From assembly GCA_003522105.1 (NCBI GenBank), contig DPGF01000106.1, positions 1-5,241 on the forward strand: a DNA stretch of 5,241 nucleotides, written 5' to 3'. The DNA comes from Oscillibacter sp. (GTDB lineage Bacteria > Bacillota > Clostridia > Oscillospirales > Oscillospiraceae). The position numbers and the translations under genes are program-made. Under the pieces are notes generated by a model, which saw only the letters and a program-made list of their open reading frames with translations, ran no database searches and was not told where the DNA came from. Each line of letters opens with the position of its first letter. The first letter of the stretch is position 1. Below are positions 1 through 5,241 of this stretch, one piece after another.

Positions 1-117
1 CCCGGCATGACGAAGACGAGCCTCCTCCCGCAGGAGGCGGCGGCGGTCGGCATCGGCTACGAAGAGCTGTGCGAGAAGATCGTCGAAGAGTCGCTGAAGC
101 AGAAGAGAGGACTGTAA
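1..117 (+). CDS. ddl: D-alanine--D-alanine ligase, C-terminal fragment (partial at left edge)
   Basis: Frame 1 is open from the first base to a TAA at 115-117 and gives 38 residues beginning PGMTKTSLLPQEAAAVGIGY. This matches the well-known Ddl C-terminus, the (N-T-x)-PGMT-x-TSL-x-P-x-AA-x-x-G-I-x-(F/Y)-x-x-L pattern that closes the ATP-grasp domain, followed by a helix (EELCEKIVEESL) and a short basic tail. Ddl joins two D-alanines using ATP in the cytoplasm to make the dipeptide used by MurF, whose gene starts on the next base; that adjacency supports the call. The start and the ATP-binding and catalytic regions lie outside the window, so I cannot judge whether the gene is intact. The 3' end contains the murF ribosome binding site. 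Family assignment rests on 38 residues but the motif is distinctive. Confidence 0.88.
   Translation, partial: PGMTKTSLLPQEAAAVGIGYEELCEKIVEESLKQKRGL
106..111 (+). promoter_or_regulatory. Shine-Dalgarno site for murF inside the ddl 3' end
   Basis: AGAGGA at 106-111 lies 6 bases before the ATG at 118. It sits within the last codons of ddl, so murF can be translated by ribosomes finishing ddl or by direct loading. It supports ATG 118 as the murF start over the GTG at 69, which opens a different, non-homologous frame. Confidence 0.75.
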
Positions 118-1467
118 ATGGAGGCCATCACGGTAAAAGAGCTGCTCGCGGCGACCGGCGGCAAGCTTTTGCAGGGCGATGCGGCGGCGAAGATCTTCGG
201 TGTGAATACCGACAGCCGTACCGTCAAAGCGGGCGAAGTCTTTCTGCCGCTCGTCGGCGAGCGCTTCGACGGGCATGACTATATCGAAAAGGCGCTTTCC
301 GCGGGCGCGGAGGGCTGTCTGTGCGCCCGCGTGCCGGAAACGCTGCTGCCCGGAAAGTTTTACATCAAGGTGCCTGACACGCTGCTTGCGCTCAAGGATC
401 TTGCCGCGTGGTATCGCGCGCGGTTCACGATCCCCTTTGTGCAGGTGACGGGCAGCGTCGGCAAGACAACGACGAAGGAAATGATCGCCTCGGTGCTGGG
501 TGTGAAGTTCAACACGCTCAAGACCGCCGCGAACTTCAATAACGAGATCGGCACGCCGCAGACGCTGCTGGGGCTTTCCTCCAAGCATCGATCGGCGGTC
601 ATCGAAACGGGCATGGATCGCGCAGGGCAGATCCGCTACCTCGGCGAGATGGTGAAGCCCGACATCGCCGTTATCACGAACGTCGGCGATATGCACATTG
701 AATATCTCGGGTCGCGCGAAAATATTCTGAAGGCCAAGTGCGAGATCTTCGAAAACCTCAAAAAGGACGGTCTCGCCGTCTTAAACGGCGACGACGAGCT
801 GCTCGATACCGTCACGCTGCCGCAGAACATTCTGCGATGCGGCTTGTCTGCGCATTGCAATGTCCGCGTGAGCAAGGTCGAAGACCTCGGCATCGACGGT
901 ATCCGCTGCGTTGTGACGACGGAGAAGGAGCGCTATGCGCTCGCGATCCCCGCGCCGGGCAAGCACATGGTCTACGCCGCGGCGATGGCCGCGGCCATCG
1001 GCGAGTACCTTGGCGAAACGAAGGAAGAGATTGAGCGCGGTGTTGCGGCCTATGAACCGGCAGGCTCGCGCATGCACGTCATCGCGCTTTCCGAAAATCG
1101 CCGCCTGCTCGACGACTGCTACAACGCAGGCCCCCAGTCGATGGCGGCGTCGCTGCGCGTTTTAGCGGCGAGCAGCGGCAAAAAAGCCGCCGTCATCGGT
1201 GACATGGCCGAGCTCGGCGACCTCACCGAGAGCGCGCACCGCGAGATCGGCGAGCTCACAAAGGAACTGGGCATCGACACGGTGATCGCGATCGGTGCAC
1301 GGGCAAAAAACTATTTAGAAGGGAACGGCTCTGTGCAGTGGTTTCAGAGCGTGGAGGAGGCGATGGACGCCATCAAGGCGGCGTTCGCGGCGGATACGGC
1401 GATGCTCGTCAAGGCCTCGCACTCCATGCACTTTGAGACCATCGTGGAAGAGCTGACCAAGGCATGA
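118..1467 (+). CDS. murF: UDP-N-acetylmuramoyl-tripeptide--D-alanyl-D-alanine ligase
   Basis: A 449-residue Mur ligase, the normal length for MurF. It performs the last cytoplasmic step of the UDP-MurNAc-pentapeptide pathway, adding D-Ala-D-Ala to the tripeptide nucleotide with ATP hydrolysis. The N-terminal domain (about 1-100) has DSR at 32-34 and FDGHDYI at 50-56. The central ATPase domain has the P-loop GSVGKTTT at 112-119, NFNNEIGTP at 139-147, ETGM near 164, TNVGDMHIEYLGS from 187 (His193), and the KAKCEI segment at 205-210, where Mur ligases carry the carbamylated lysine. The C-terminal domain has DDCYNAGP at 332-339, IGDMAELGD near 360-368 and KASHSM at 432-437. These patterns separate MurF from MurC, MurD and MurE. 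The start is the ATG directly after the ddl stop. One variation is Gly338, where many MurF proteins have Asn (YNANP). The 3' end overlaps the next gene by ATGA. Confidence 0.96.
   Translation: MEAITVKELLAATGGKLLQGDAAAKIFGVNTDSRTVKAGEVFLPLVGERFDGHDYIEKALSAGAEGCLCARVPETLLPGKFYIKVPDTLLALKDLAAWYRARFTIPFVQVTGSVGKTTTKEMIASVLGVKFNTLKTAANFNNEIGTPQTLLGLSSKHRSAVIETGMDRAGQIRYLGEMVKPDIAVITNVGDMHIEYLGSRENILKAKCEIFENLKKDGLAVLNGDDELLDTVTLPQNILRCGLSAHCNVRVSKVEDLGIDGIRCVVTTEKERYALAIPAPGKHMVYAAAMAAAIGEYLGETKEEIERGVAAYEPAGSRMHVIALSENRRLLDDCYNAGPQSMAASLRVLAASSGKKAAVIGDMAELGDLTESAHREIGELTKELGIDTVIAIGARAKNYLEGNGSVQWFQSVEEAMDAIKAAFAADTAMLVKASHSMHFETIVEELTKA
1446..1450 (+). promoter_or_regulatory. Weak Shine-Dalgarno before the ABC-F start; coupling by ATGA overlap
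   Basis: GGAAG at 1446-1450 is the only purine run upstream of ATG 1464 and is 13 bases away, which is long. The start codon overlaps the murF stop as ATGA (1464-1467), so initiation probably relies on ribosomes terminating on murF. The start itself is supported by protein homology, because the first ABC domain begins at residue 3-4 as in most ABC-F proteins. Confidence 0.45.
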
Positions 1468-3365
1468 TCGACATCAGCGTATCGGGACTTGTCAAGTCCT
1501 TTGATCTCGAAAAGAAAATATTGGACGGCATCACCTTTCAGGTCGATACCGGCGAGCGCGTGGGCTTGCTTGGCAAAAACGGCGCGGGCAAGACAACGCT
1601 CTTTCGTATCCTGACGGGGGAGCTTGATTATGACGCGGGCGAGGTGAGCATCGCCTCGGGCCGCAGGCTCGGCCTCATTTCGCAGATCCCCGTGTATCCT
1701 GAGGGTTACACGGTCGAGGATGTGCTCAAGAGCGCCTTTTCACGTATGCAGCGGTTGGAGGACGAGATGAACGCCCTCTCCGAGAAGATGGCAAACGGCG
1801 ACGAGAGCGAGGAAACGCTGCGCCGCTACGGAGAGCTTTCTGCAAAGTTCGAGGGCCTTGGCGGGTACGACACGGAAACGCCCATCAACAAGGTCGCAAA
1901 CGGCCTGTCCATTCCGCCGGAGATGCGCGAGCGCCTTTTCGACACACTCTCGGGTGGCGAAAAGACGCGCGTGAACCTCGGCCGCCTCATTTTAGAGGAT
2001 ACCGACATTCTGCTGCTCGACGAGCCGACGAACCACCTCGATCTGCACGCCATCGAGTGGCTGGAGCAGTACCTTTCCACCTTTAAGGGTACGGTCGTGG
2101 CCATCTCGCATGACCGCTACTTTTTGGATCGCACCATCACCCGCGTCATCGAGGTGCTCGACGGCAAGGCAGAGTTCTACAGCGGCAACTACAGCTTCTA
2201 CGCGGTGGAAAAGGAGCGGCGCTATCTCGAAAAAATGCGCCAATACGAAAAGGAACAGGCCAAGATCGCTCAGCTTGAAAAGAGCGCCGAGCAGCTGCGC
2301 ATGTTCGCCTTCAAGGGTATGGACAAGACCTACCGCCGTGCGCTGTCGATGGAAAAGCGCATTGAGCGCATGCGCACGACGGACAAGCCCACGAAGGAAC
2401 GGGCACTTAACGTACAGTTCAAGTCGCAGGAATTCTACGGCGACGAGGTGTTTGCGCTCAGAAAGCTCAAAAAGAGCTTTGGCGACCGCGTACTCTTCCA
2501 CGATGTTGACTTGCAGGTGCGCGGCGGCGAGCGCATCGCGCTCATCGGCGACAATGGCACGGGCAAGTCAACGCTTATCAAGATGCTCATGGAAGAGGAG
2601 TATCCCGACGAGGGCAAGATCAAATTCGGGCCCTCGGTCAGAACGGCGTACCTGCCGCAGATCGTCACGTTCGACGTGCCGGAGCGGAACCTGGTCGACA
2701 CGATGCTCTACTCCAAGCGCAACATCACGCCGCAGACAGCGCGTGACCGTCTGGCTGCGTTCCACTTTACGGGCGAGGACGTTTTTAAGAGCGTGAGCGT
2801 GCTCTCCGGCGGTGAGCTGAGCCGATTGAAGCTCTGCATTCTGATGGACGAGGAAGTGAATCTTCTCATTCTTGACGAGCCGACGAACCACCTCGATATC
2901 GCGTCCCGCGAGTGGATCGAGGAGGCGGTGGAGAGCTACGACGGGACGCTCCTGTTCGTCAGCCACGACCGCTATTTTATCAACCGCTTTGCAACGCGCG
3001 TGTGGGAACTTGAAAACGGCGTCATCACCGACTATCCGATGGGCTTTGCGCGCTACCGGCAGGTCAAGGCACTGGAGGCGCAGAACAAGATCGACCACAC
3101 GCCAAAGGCTGTAAAGGAAAAGACGGTTACAGAAAAACCGAAGCCAAACCGCTCTGCCCAGCAGGCGCGGCGGCAGCTCACCATCTGTGAAAAGGAAATT
3201 TCGGCGCAGGAAGCGGCCATCGCCGAGATCGAGCAGCGGCTTGAAGAGGCCGGAAGCGACTATGAGCGCTACAGCGAAATTTACAAAGAAAAGGAAGCGG
3301 CCGAGGAGACGCTCGGCGCGCTGATGGAAAAGTGGGAGAGCCTTGCCGAGCAGGCGGGCGAATGA
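1464..3365 (+). CDS. ABC-F family ATPase (YdiF/Uup-like), ribosome-associated
   Basis: A 633-residue protein with two ABC ATPase domains and no membrane segments, which defines ABC-F. Domain 1 (about 4-235) has Walker A GKNGAGKT from 37/38, signature LSGGE at 162-166, Walker B DEPTNHLD at 186-193 with catalytic Glu187, and the switch His216. A helical, charged linker (about 241-320), beginning GNYSFY and rich in E/K/R, is the element that reaches the ribosomal P-site tRNA in studied ABC-F proteins. Domain 2 (about 324-540) has Walker A GDNGTGKS at 362-369, LSGGE at 447-451, DEPTNHLD at 471-478 with Glu472, and His501. A Lys/Pro-rich spacer (about 545-563) leads to a predicted coiled coil (about 565-630), as in Uup and YdiF. 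All catalytic residues are present. ABC-F proteins act on stalled or idle ribosomes, and some give resistance to ribosome-targeting antibiotics. The operon setting argues for a housekeeping role, but the exact subfamily cannot be fixed by eye. Confidence 0.95.
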   Translation: MIDISVSGLVKSFDLEKKILDGITFQVDTGERVGLLGKNGAGKTTLFRILTGELDYDAGEVSIASGRRLGLISQIPVYPEGYTVEDVLKSAFSRMQRLEDEMNALSEKMANGDESEETLRRYGELSAKFEGLGGYDTETPINKVANGLSIPPEMRERLFDTLSGGEKTRVNLGRLILEDTDILLLDEPTNHLDLHAIEWLEQYLSTFKGTVVAISHDRYFLDRTITRVIEVLDGKAEFYSGNYSFYAVEKERRYLEKMRQYEKEQAKIAQLEKSAEQLRMFAFKGMDKTYRRALSMEKRIERMRTTDKPTKERALNVQFKSQEFYGDEVFALRKLKKSFGDRVLFHDVDLQVRGGERIALIGDNGTGKSTLIKMLMEEEYPDEGKIKFGPSVRTAYLPQIVTFDVPERNLVDTMLYSKRNITPQTARDRLAAFHFTGEDVFKSVSVLSGGELSRLKLCILMDEEVNLLILDEPTNHLDIASREWIEEAVESYDGTLLFVSHDRYFINRFATRVWELENGVITDYPMGFARYRQVKALEAQNKIDHTPKAVKEKTVTEKPKPNRSAQQARRQLTICEKEISAQEAAIAEIEQRLEEAGSDYERYSEIYKEKEAAEETLGALMEKWESLAEQAGE

Positions 3366-3368
3366 GGA
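3365..3368 (+). promoter_or_regulatory. Shine-Dalgarno that decides the DUF218 gene start
   Basis: AGGA at 3365-3368 (within TGAGGAA, overlapping the ABC-F stop codon) lies 7 bases before ATG 3376. The same frame also has an ATG at 3343, but that would add 11 hydrophilic residues (MPSRRANEERT), overlap the ABC-F gene by 23 bases and lack a comparable site. The start at 3376 gives a normal MKKQKR positively charged leader before the first membrane segment. Confidence 0.7.
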
Positions 3369-3375
3369 ACGCACC

Positions 3376-4134
3376 ATGAAGAAACAAAAAAGACTGTGGA
3401 CGGCAGCAGCGGTCTGCGCCGTGCTCGGCGCTATGTGCCGGGCCGTGCCCGGCGTGCGCTTTGCAGGACTCCTGTTCTGGTGTCTGACGGCGCTTTTGAT
3501 CGTCTTCGCGCTGTTTGCGCAGTATTCCGAGCGCGCGTGGGCAAAGTGGGGGCAGCGTGTTCTGCTCGTGCTCGTGTGCTGCGGCTTTGCGGCCTTTGTC
3601 TATCTTGAGTCCCTTGTCATTCGCGATGCGCATACCGATGCACGCGCAGAGGACGCACAGTGCGTTATCATTTTAGGCGCGGGTGTGAACGGCACGACGC
3701 CGTCGCTGATGCTCTCGTCAAGATTGCGTGCGGCGCTCGATTTCATCGCCGACAAGCCGGATCTTCCCATCATCTGCTCAGGCGGACAGGGGCCGGGAGA
3801 GGATATTTCCGAGGCCGATTGCATGGCGGACTGGCTCATCGCCCACGGCGTGGACGAAAGCCGCATTTACCGCGAGGACAAGTCCACCAGCACGCAGGAG
3901 AATTTTGATTTCAGCTACGCGATCATGGCAGAAAACGGTCTTGATACAGCGGGGACGTTTGCCTATGTGACAAATGACTATCATATTTATAGAGCCGGAC
4001 GAATTGCCGGTGTGCCATGGGCCTGCGGTGTGGCGGCGACGCTGCCGCGCAGCGCGTATTACGATGCTTTGCAGCTCAACTACTATGTGCGGGAGGCCTT
4101 TGCCACCGGTTGGCTCCTGCTGAGAGGAAACTGA
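3376..4134 (+). CDS. DUF218 (YdcF/SanA/ElyC-like) membrane protein
   Basis: 252 residues from ATG 3376. The N-terminal third is hydrophobic, with a basic start (MKKQKR) and three likely membrane segments at about 7-22, 29-48 and 61-80. The charged stretch SERAWAKWGQR (51-61) between the second and third favours the cytoplasm, so the remaining domain should face outward. Residues about 92-245 carry the DUF218 hallmarks: VIILGAGV at 97-104, SGGQGPGED at 135-143 followed by SEA, the DKSTSTQEN block ending at 176, and VTNDYHIYRA at 198-207. Family members SanA and ElyC in E. coli affect vancomycin sensitivity and cell-wall synthesis at low temperature, but the chemistry of the domain is not firmly established. 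Sitting in an operon with ddl and murF fits an envelope role; this is inference. The gene begins 10 bases after the ABC-F stop and ends 2 bases before the next start. Confidence 0.88.
   Translation: MKKQKRLWTAAAVCAVLGAMCRAVPGVRFAGLLFWCLTALLIVFALFAQYSERAWAKWGQRVLLVLVCCGFAAFVYLESLVIRDAHTDARAEDAQCVIILGAGVNGTTPSLMLSSRLRAALDFIADKPDLPIICSGGQGPGEDISEADCMADWLIAHGVDESRIYREDKSTSTQENFDFSYAIMAENGLDTAGTFAYVTNDYHIYRAGRIAGVPWACGVAATLPRSAYYDALQLNYYVREAFATGWLLLRGN
4123..4128 (+). promoter_or_regulatory. Shine-Dalgarno that decides the flavodoxin gene start
   Basis: AGAGGA at 4123-4128 lies 8 bases before ATG 4137, inside the last codons of the DUF218 gene. The frame is open back to an ATG at 4017, but starting there would add 40 residues encoded inside the DUF218 gene that do not resemble a flavodoxin. 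From 4137 the protein begins MNDNILCLYYSRTGNT, placing the first beta strand and the FMN phosphate loop exactly where flavodoxins have them. Confidence 0.8.
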
Positions 4135-4136
4135 GT

Positions 4137-4634
4137 ATGAACGATAACATTTTATGCCTTTACTATTCCCGCACGGGAAACACGAAAAAAGCCATGGAGG
4201 AAGTCGCTGAGGCACTGGGCTGCGAATGCCTGGAGATCCGCGACAAGATCGACCGCGGCGGCACGATGGGGTATCTTCGCTGCTGCTTCGATGCGATGCA
4301 CAAGCGCACGAGTGCGGTTTCGCGCCCGAAGTGCGCGCGTCCGCTCTCGGATTACAAGCTCGTTATTCTCGGCACGCCCGTGTGGGCGGGCCGCTGCTCG
4401 AGCGTGATCCGCGGTTTTTTGAAGCGCCGCGGCTATGAGATCCAGAACGCAGCGTACCTCATCACGCACAAGAGCGAGCAGGACTATAAGGACGTGTTCC
4501 GCCAGATGGATCTCTATTTGCAGACACCGCACGTGGTGGAAGTCTCGCTCTGCCCCGATTCCGCGGGCTACCACTTCTGGCGCGACCAGTTCGTCAAGGC
4601 CTGCTCTGACTTCATTGCGGAGGACAAGGCCTGA
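4137..4634 (+). CDS. Flavodoxin-family protein (probable FMN-binding oxidoreductase)
   Basis: 165 residues, a usual short flavodoxin length, with no signal peptide or membrane segment, so cytoplasmic. The first strand ILCLYYS leads into the FMN phosphate-binding loop SRTGNTKK at 11-18. A second block, YKLVILGTPVWAGRCSS at 73-89, is the strand plus aromatic loop that contacts the isoalloxazine ring (Trp83 is a candidate stacking residue). Residues 35-70 (RGGTMGYLRCCFDAMHKR) resemble the insertion seen in many uncharacterised clostridial flavodoxin-like proteins rather than classical electron-transfer flavodoxin. Nine cysteines (7, 29, 31, 49, 50, 66, 87 and two near the C-terminus) are many for this size. 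The family binds FMN and shuttles electrons or reduces small substrates; the partner here is unknown, and no neighbour suggests one. It overlaps prfA by one base. Confidence 0.87.
   Translation: MNDNILCLYYSRTGNTKKAMEEVAEALGCECLEIRDKIDRGGTMGYLRCCFDAMHKRTSAVSRPKCARPLSDYKLVILGTPVWAGRCSSVIRGFLKRRGYEIQNAAYLITHKSEQDYKDVFRQMDLYLQTPHVVEVSLCPDSAGYHFWRDQFVKACSDFIAEDKA
4619..4624 (+). promoter_or_regulatory. Shine-Dalgarno for prfA inside the flavodoxin 3' end
   Basis: GGAGGA at 4619-4624 lies 9 bases before ATG 4634. This is a strong site at good spacing and it supports the start that shares a base with the flavodoxin stop codon (TGATG at 4632-4636). Confidence 0.75.
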
Positions 4635-5241
4635 TGTGGGAAAAGCTCAAACAGCTCGCGCGCCGCTATGACGAGATCGGCGAGCTGCTCGAAGTGCCGG
4701 AAATTTACGCTGACCCAAAGAAGCTGCGCGCGCTCACGCGCGAGCAGAAGGAGCTCTCCGCCGTGGTAGAGGCCTACCGCGCGTACCTGAAGTGTGAGGA
4801 CGACATCGCCCAGGCGCTCGAGCTGACGGGCGACCCGGAGCTCAAGGACATAGCGCAGGAGGAATTGAACGCAGCCAAGGCGGAAAAAGAGCGCCTTTTC
4901 GACGAGCTGCGCGTGCTGCTGCTGCCGCGCGACCCGAACGACGACAAGAACGTCATCGTCGAGATCCGCGGCGGTGTGGGCGGGGAGGAGAGCGCGCTGT
5001 TCGCCGCCGACCTCTACCGCATGTACGCGATGTACGCGGAAAAGCGCGGCTATCGCGTGGAGCTTTTGAACTACAACGACACGGAGCTGGGCGGTGTAAA
5101 GGAAGCTGACTTTATCGTCAGCGGCGACGGGGCATACTCGAGATTCAAGTTTGAATCCGGCGTCCACCGCGTCCAGCGCGTGCCGGAAACCGAGTCCGGC
5201 GGGCGCGTGCACACCTCGACCGCGACGGTCGCGGTGCTGCC
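4634..5241 (+). CDS. prfA: Peptide chain release factor 1, N-terminal part (partial at right edge)
   Basis: An open frame of 202 codons from ATG 4634 that runs off the window without a stop. It aligns by eye with RF1 from the first residue: an alpha-helical N-terminal domain (about 1-95, MWEKLKQLARRYDEIGELL onward), then LLLPRDPNDDKN (about 95-106), EIRGGVGGEES at 110-120, ALFAADLYRMY, FKFESGVHRVQRVPETESGG and VHTSTATVAVLP. The stop-codon recognition tripeptide is P-E-T at 184-186, the PxT form of RF1 that reads UAA and UAG; RF2 would have SPF. The protein hydrolyses peptidyl-tRNA at those stop codons. The catalytic GGQ loop lies downstream of the window, so completeness cannot be judged. In many bacteria prmC, which methylates the GGQ glutamine, follows prfA; that cannot be seen here. 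Confidence 0.96.
   Translation, partial: MWEKLKQLARRYDEIGELLEVPEIYADPKKLRALTREQKELSAVVEAYRAYLKCEDDIAQALELTGDPELKDIAQEELNAAKAEKERLFDELRVLLLPRDPNDDKNVIVEIRGGVGGEESALFAADLYRMYAMYAEKRGYRVELLNYNDTELGGVKEADFIVSGDGAYSRFKFESGVHRVQRVPETESGGRVHTSTATVAVL

Noticed and set aside
69..278. GTG-started 69-residue frame across the ddl/murF junction
   Set aside because: Arg-rich out-of-frame translation with no similarity to anything; ddl and murF fully explain the region.
2110..2796. 228-residue plus-strand frame inside the ABC-F gene
   Set aside because: Rich in Arg, Ser, Ala and Thr as expected from an out-of-frame GC-rich reading; no motif, and it overlaps essential ABC-F regions.
3366..3375. Possible terminator or regulatory site between the ABC-F and DUF218 genes
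   Set aside because: Only 10 bases, no inverted repeat and no T-run; it serves as the spacer between Shine-Dalgarno and start codon.
2568..3377. 269-residue open frame on the minus strand opposite the ABC-F gene
   Set aside because: It lies wholly opposite strong ABC-F coding sequence, has no recognisable domain, and is of the kind expected in GC-rich genes where stop codons are rare in the antisense frame.
3941..3993. Possible internal promoter before the flavodoxin gene (TTGATA at 3941, or GTGACA at 3967 with TATAGA at 3988)
   Set aside because: The first pair has 17-base spacing but a poor -10 (TATGTG); the second has only 15-base spacing. The local A/T richness is explained by codons of the conserved VTNDYHIYRA motif.
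4961..4993. RGGVGGEES in RF1 taken as an altered catalytic GGQ
   Set aside because: The catalytic GGQ lies further downstream, beyond the window. This is the separate conserved segment that reads RAGTGGDEA in E. coli RF1, and the change is a mild lineage variant.
4568..5212. 214-residue open frame on the minus strand opposite prfA
   Set aside because: The plus strand encodes clear RF1 across the same bases; the antisense translation shows no family motif and is a composition artefact.
1..5241. Mobile element, CRISPR, tRNA/rRNA, toxin-antitoxin or defence system
   Set aside because: No spaced repeats, terminal inverted repeats, transposase or integrase motifs, or RNA-gene signatures were seen; nearly every base is in a housekeeping-type coding frame.

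Overview
The window is a densely packed, single-strand stretch of GC-rich bacterial DNA (roughly 60 % GC by eye). Six genes all read on the + strand: the 3' end of ddl (D-Ala-D-Ala ligase), murF, an ABC-F ATPase gene, a DUF218/YdcF-like membrane protein gene, a small flavodoxin-family gene, and the 5' part of prfA (peptide chain release factor 1), which runs off the right edge. The protein signatures are of Gram-positive type: RF1 has ESGVHRVQRVPETESGG, MurF has NFNNEIGTP, and the Shine-Dalgarno sites are strong AGAGGA/GGAGGA types. Together with the GC content this suggests a GC-rich member of the Firmicutes class Clostridia, for example an Oscillospirales-like gut bacterium. That placement is an inference from motif style, not from a search.

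Layout: 1-117 is the last 38 codons of ddl. murF (118-1467) starts on the base after the ddl stop. The ABC-F gene (1464-3365) overlaps murF by an ATGA. A 10-base gap leads to the DUF218 gene (3376-4134), then a 2-base gap to the flavodoxin gene (4137-4634). prfA (from 4634) overlaps the flavodoxin stop by a single base (TGATG). Only 12 bases lie outside genes, so there is no room for an intergenic promoter or terminator, and the block looks like one operon with translational coupling.

Function: Ddl makes D-Ala-D-Ala, and MurF ligates that dipeptide to the UDP-MurNAc-tripeptide, so the first two genes are consecutive steps of peptidoglycan precursor synthesis. The DUF218 protein is predicted to carry its domain outside the membrane, and its relatives SanA and ElyC are linked to envelope integrity. 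The ABC-F protein and RF1 both act on the ribosome. The flavodoxin-like protein has no obvious tie to either theme. The content reads as housekeeping chromosome. I see no mobile element, CRISPR array, RNA gene, toxin-antitoxin pair or defence system, and I found no convincing previously undescribed system. The best leads are the unexplained cysteine-rich flavodoxin and the mixing of wall and translation genes in one operon.
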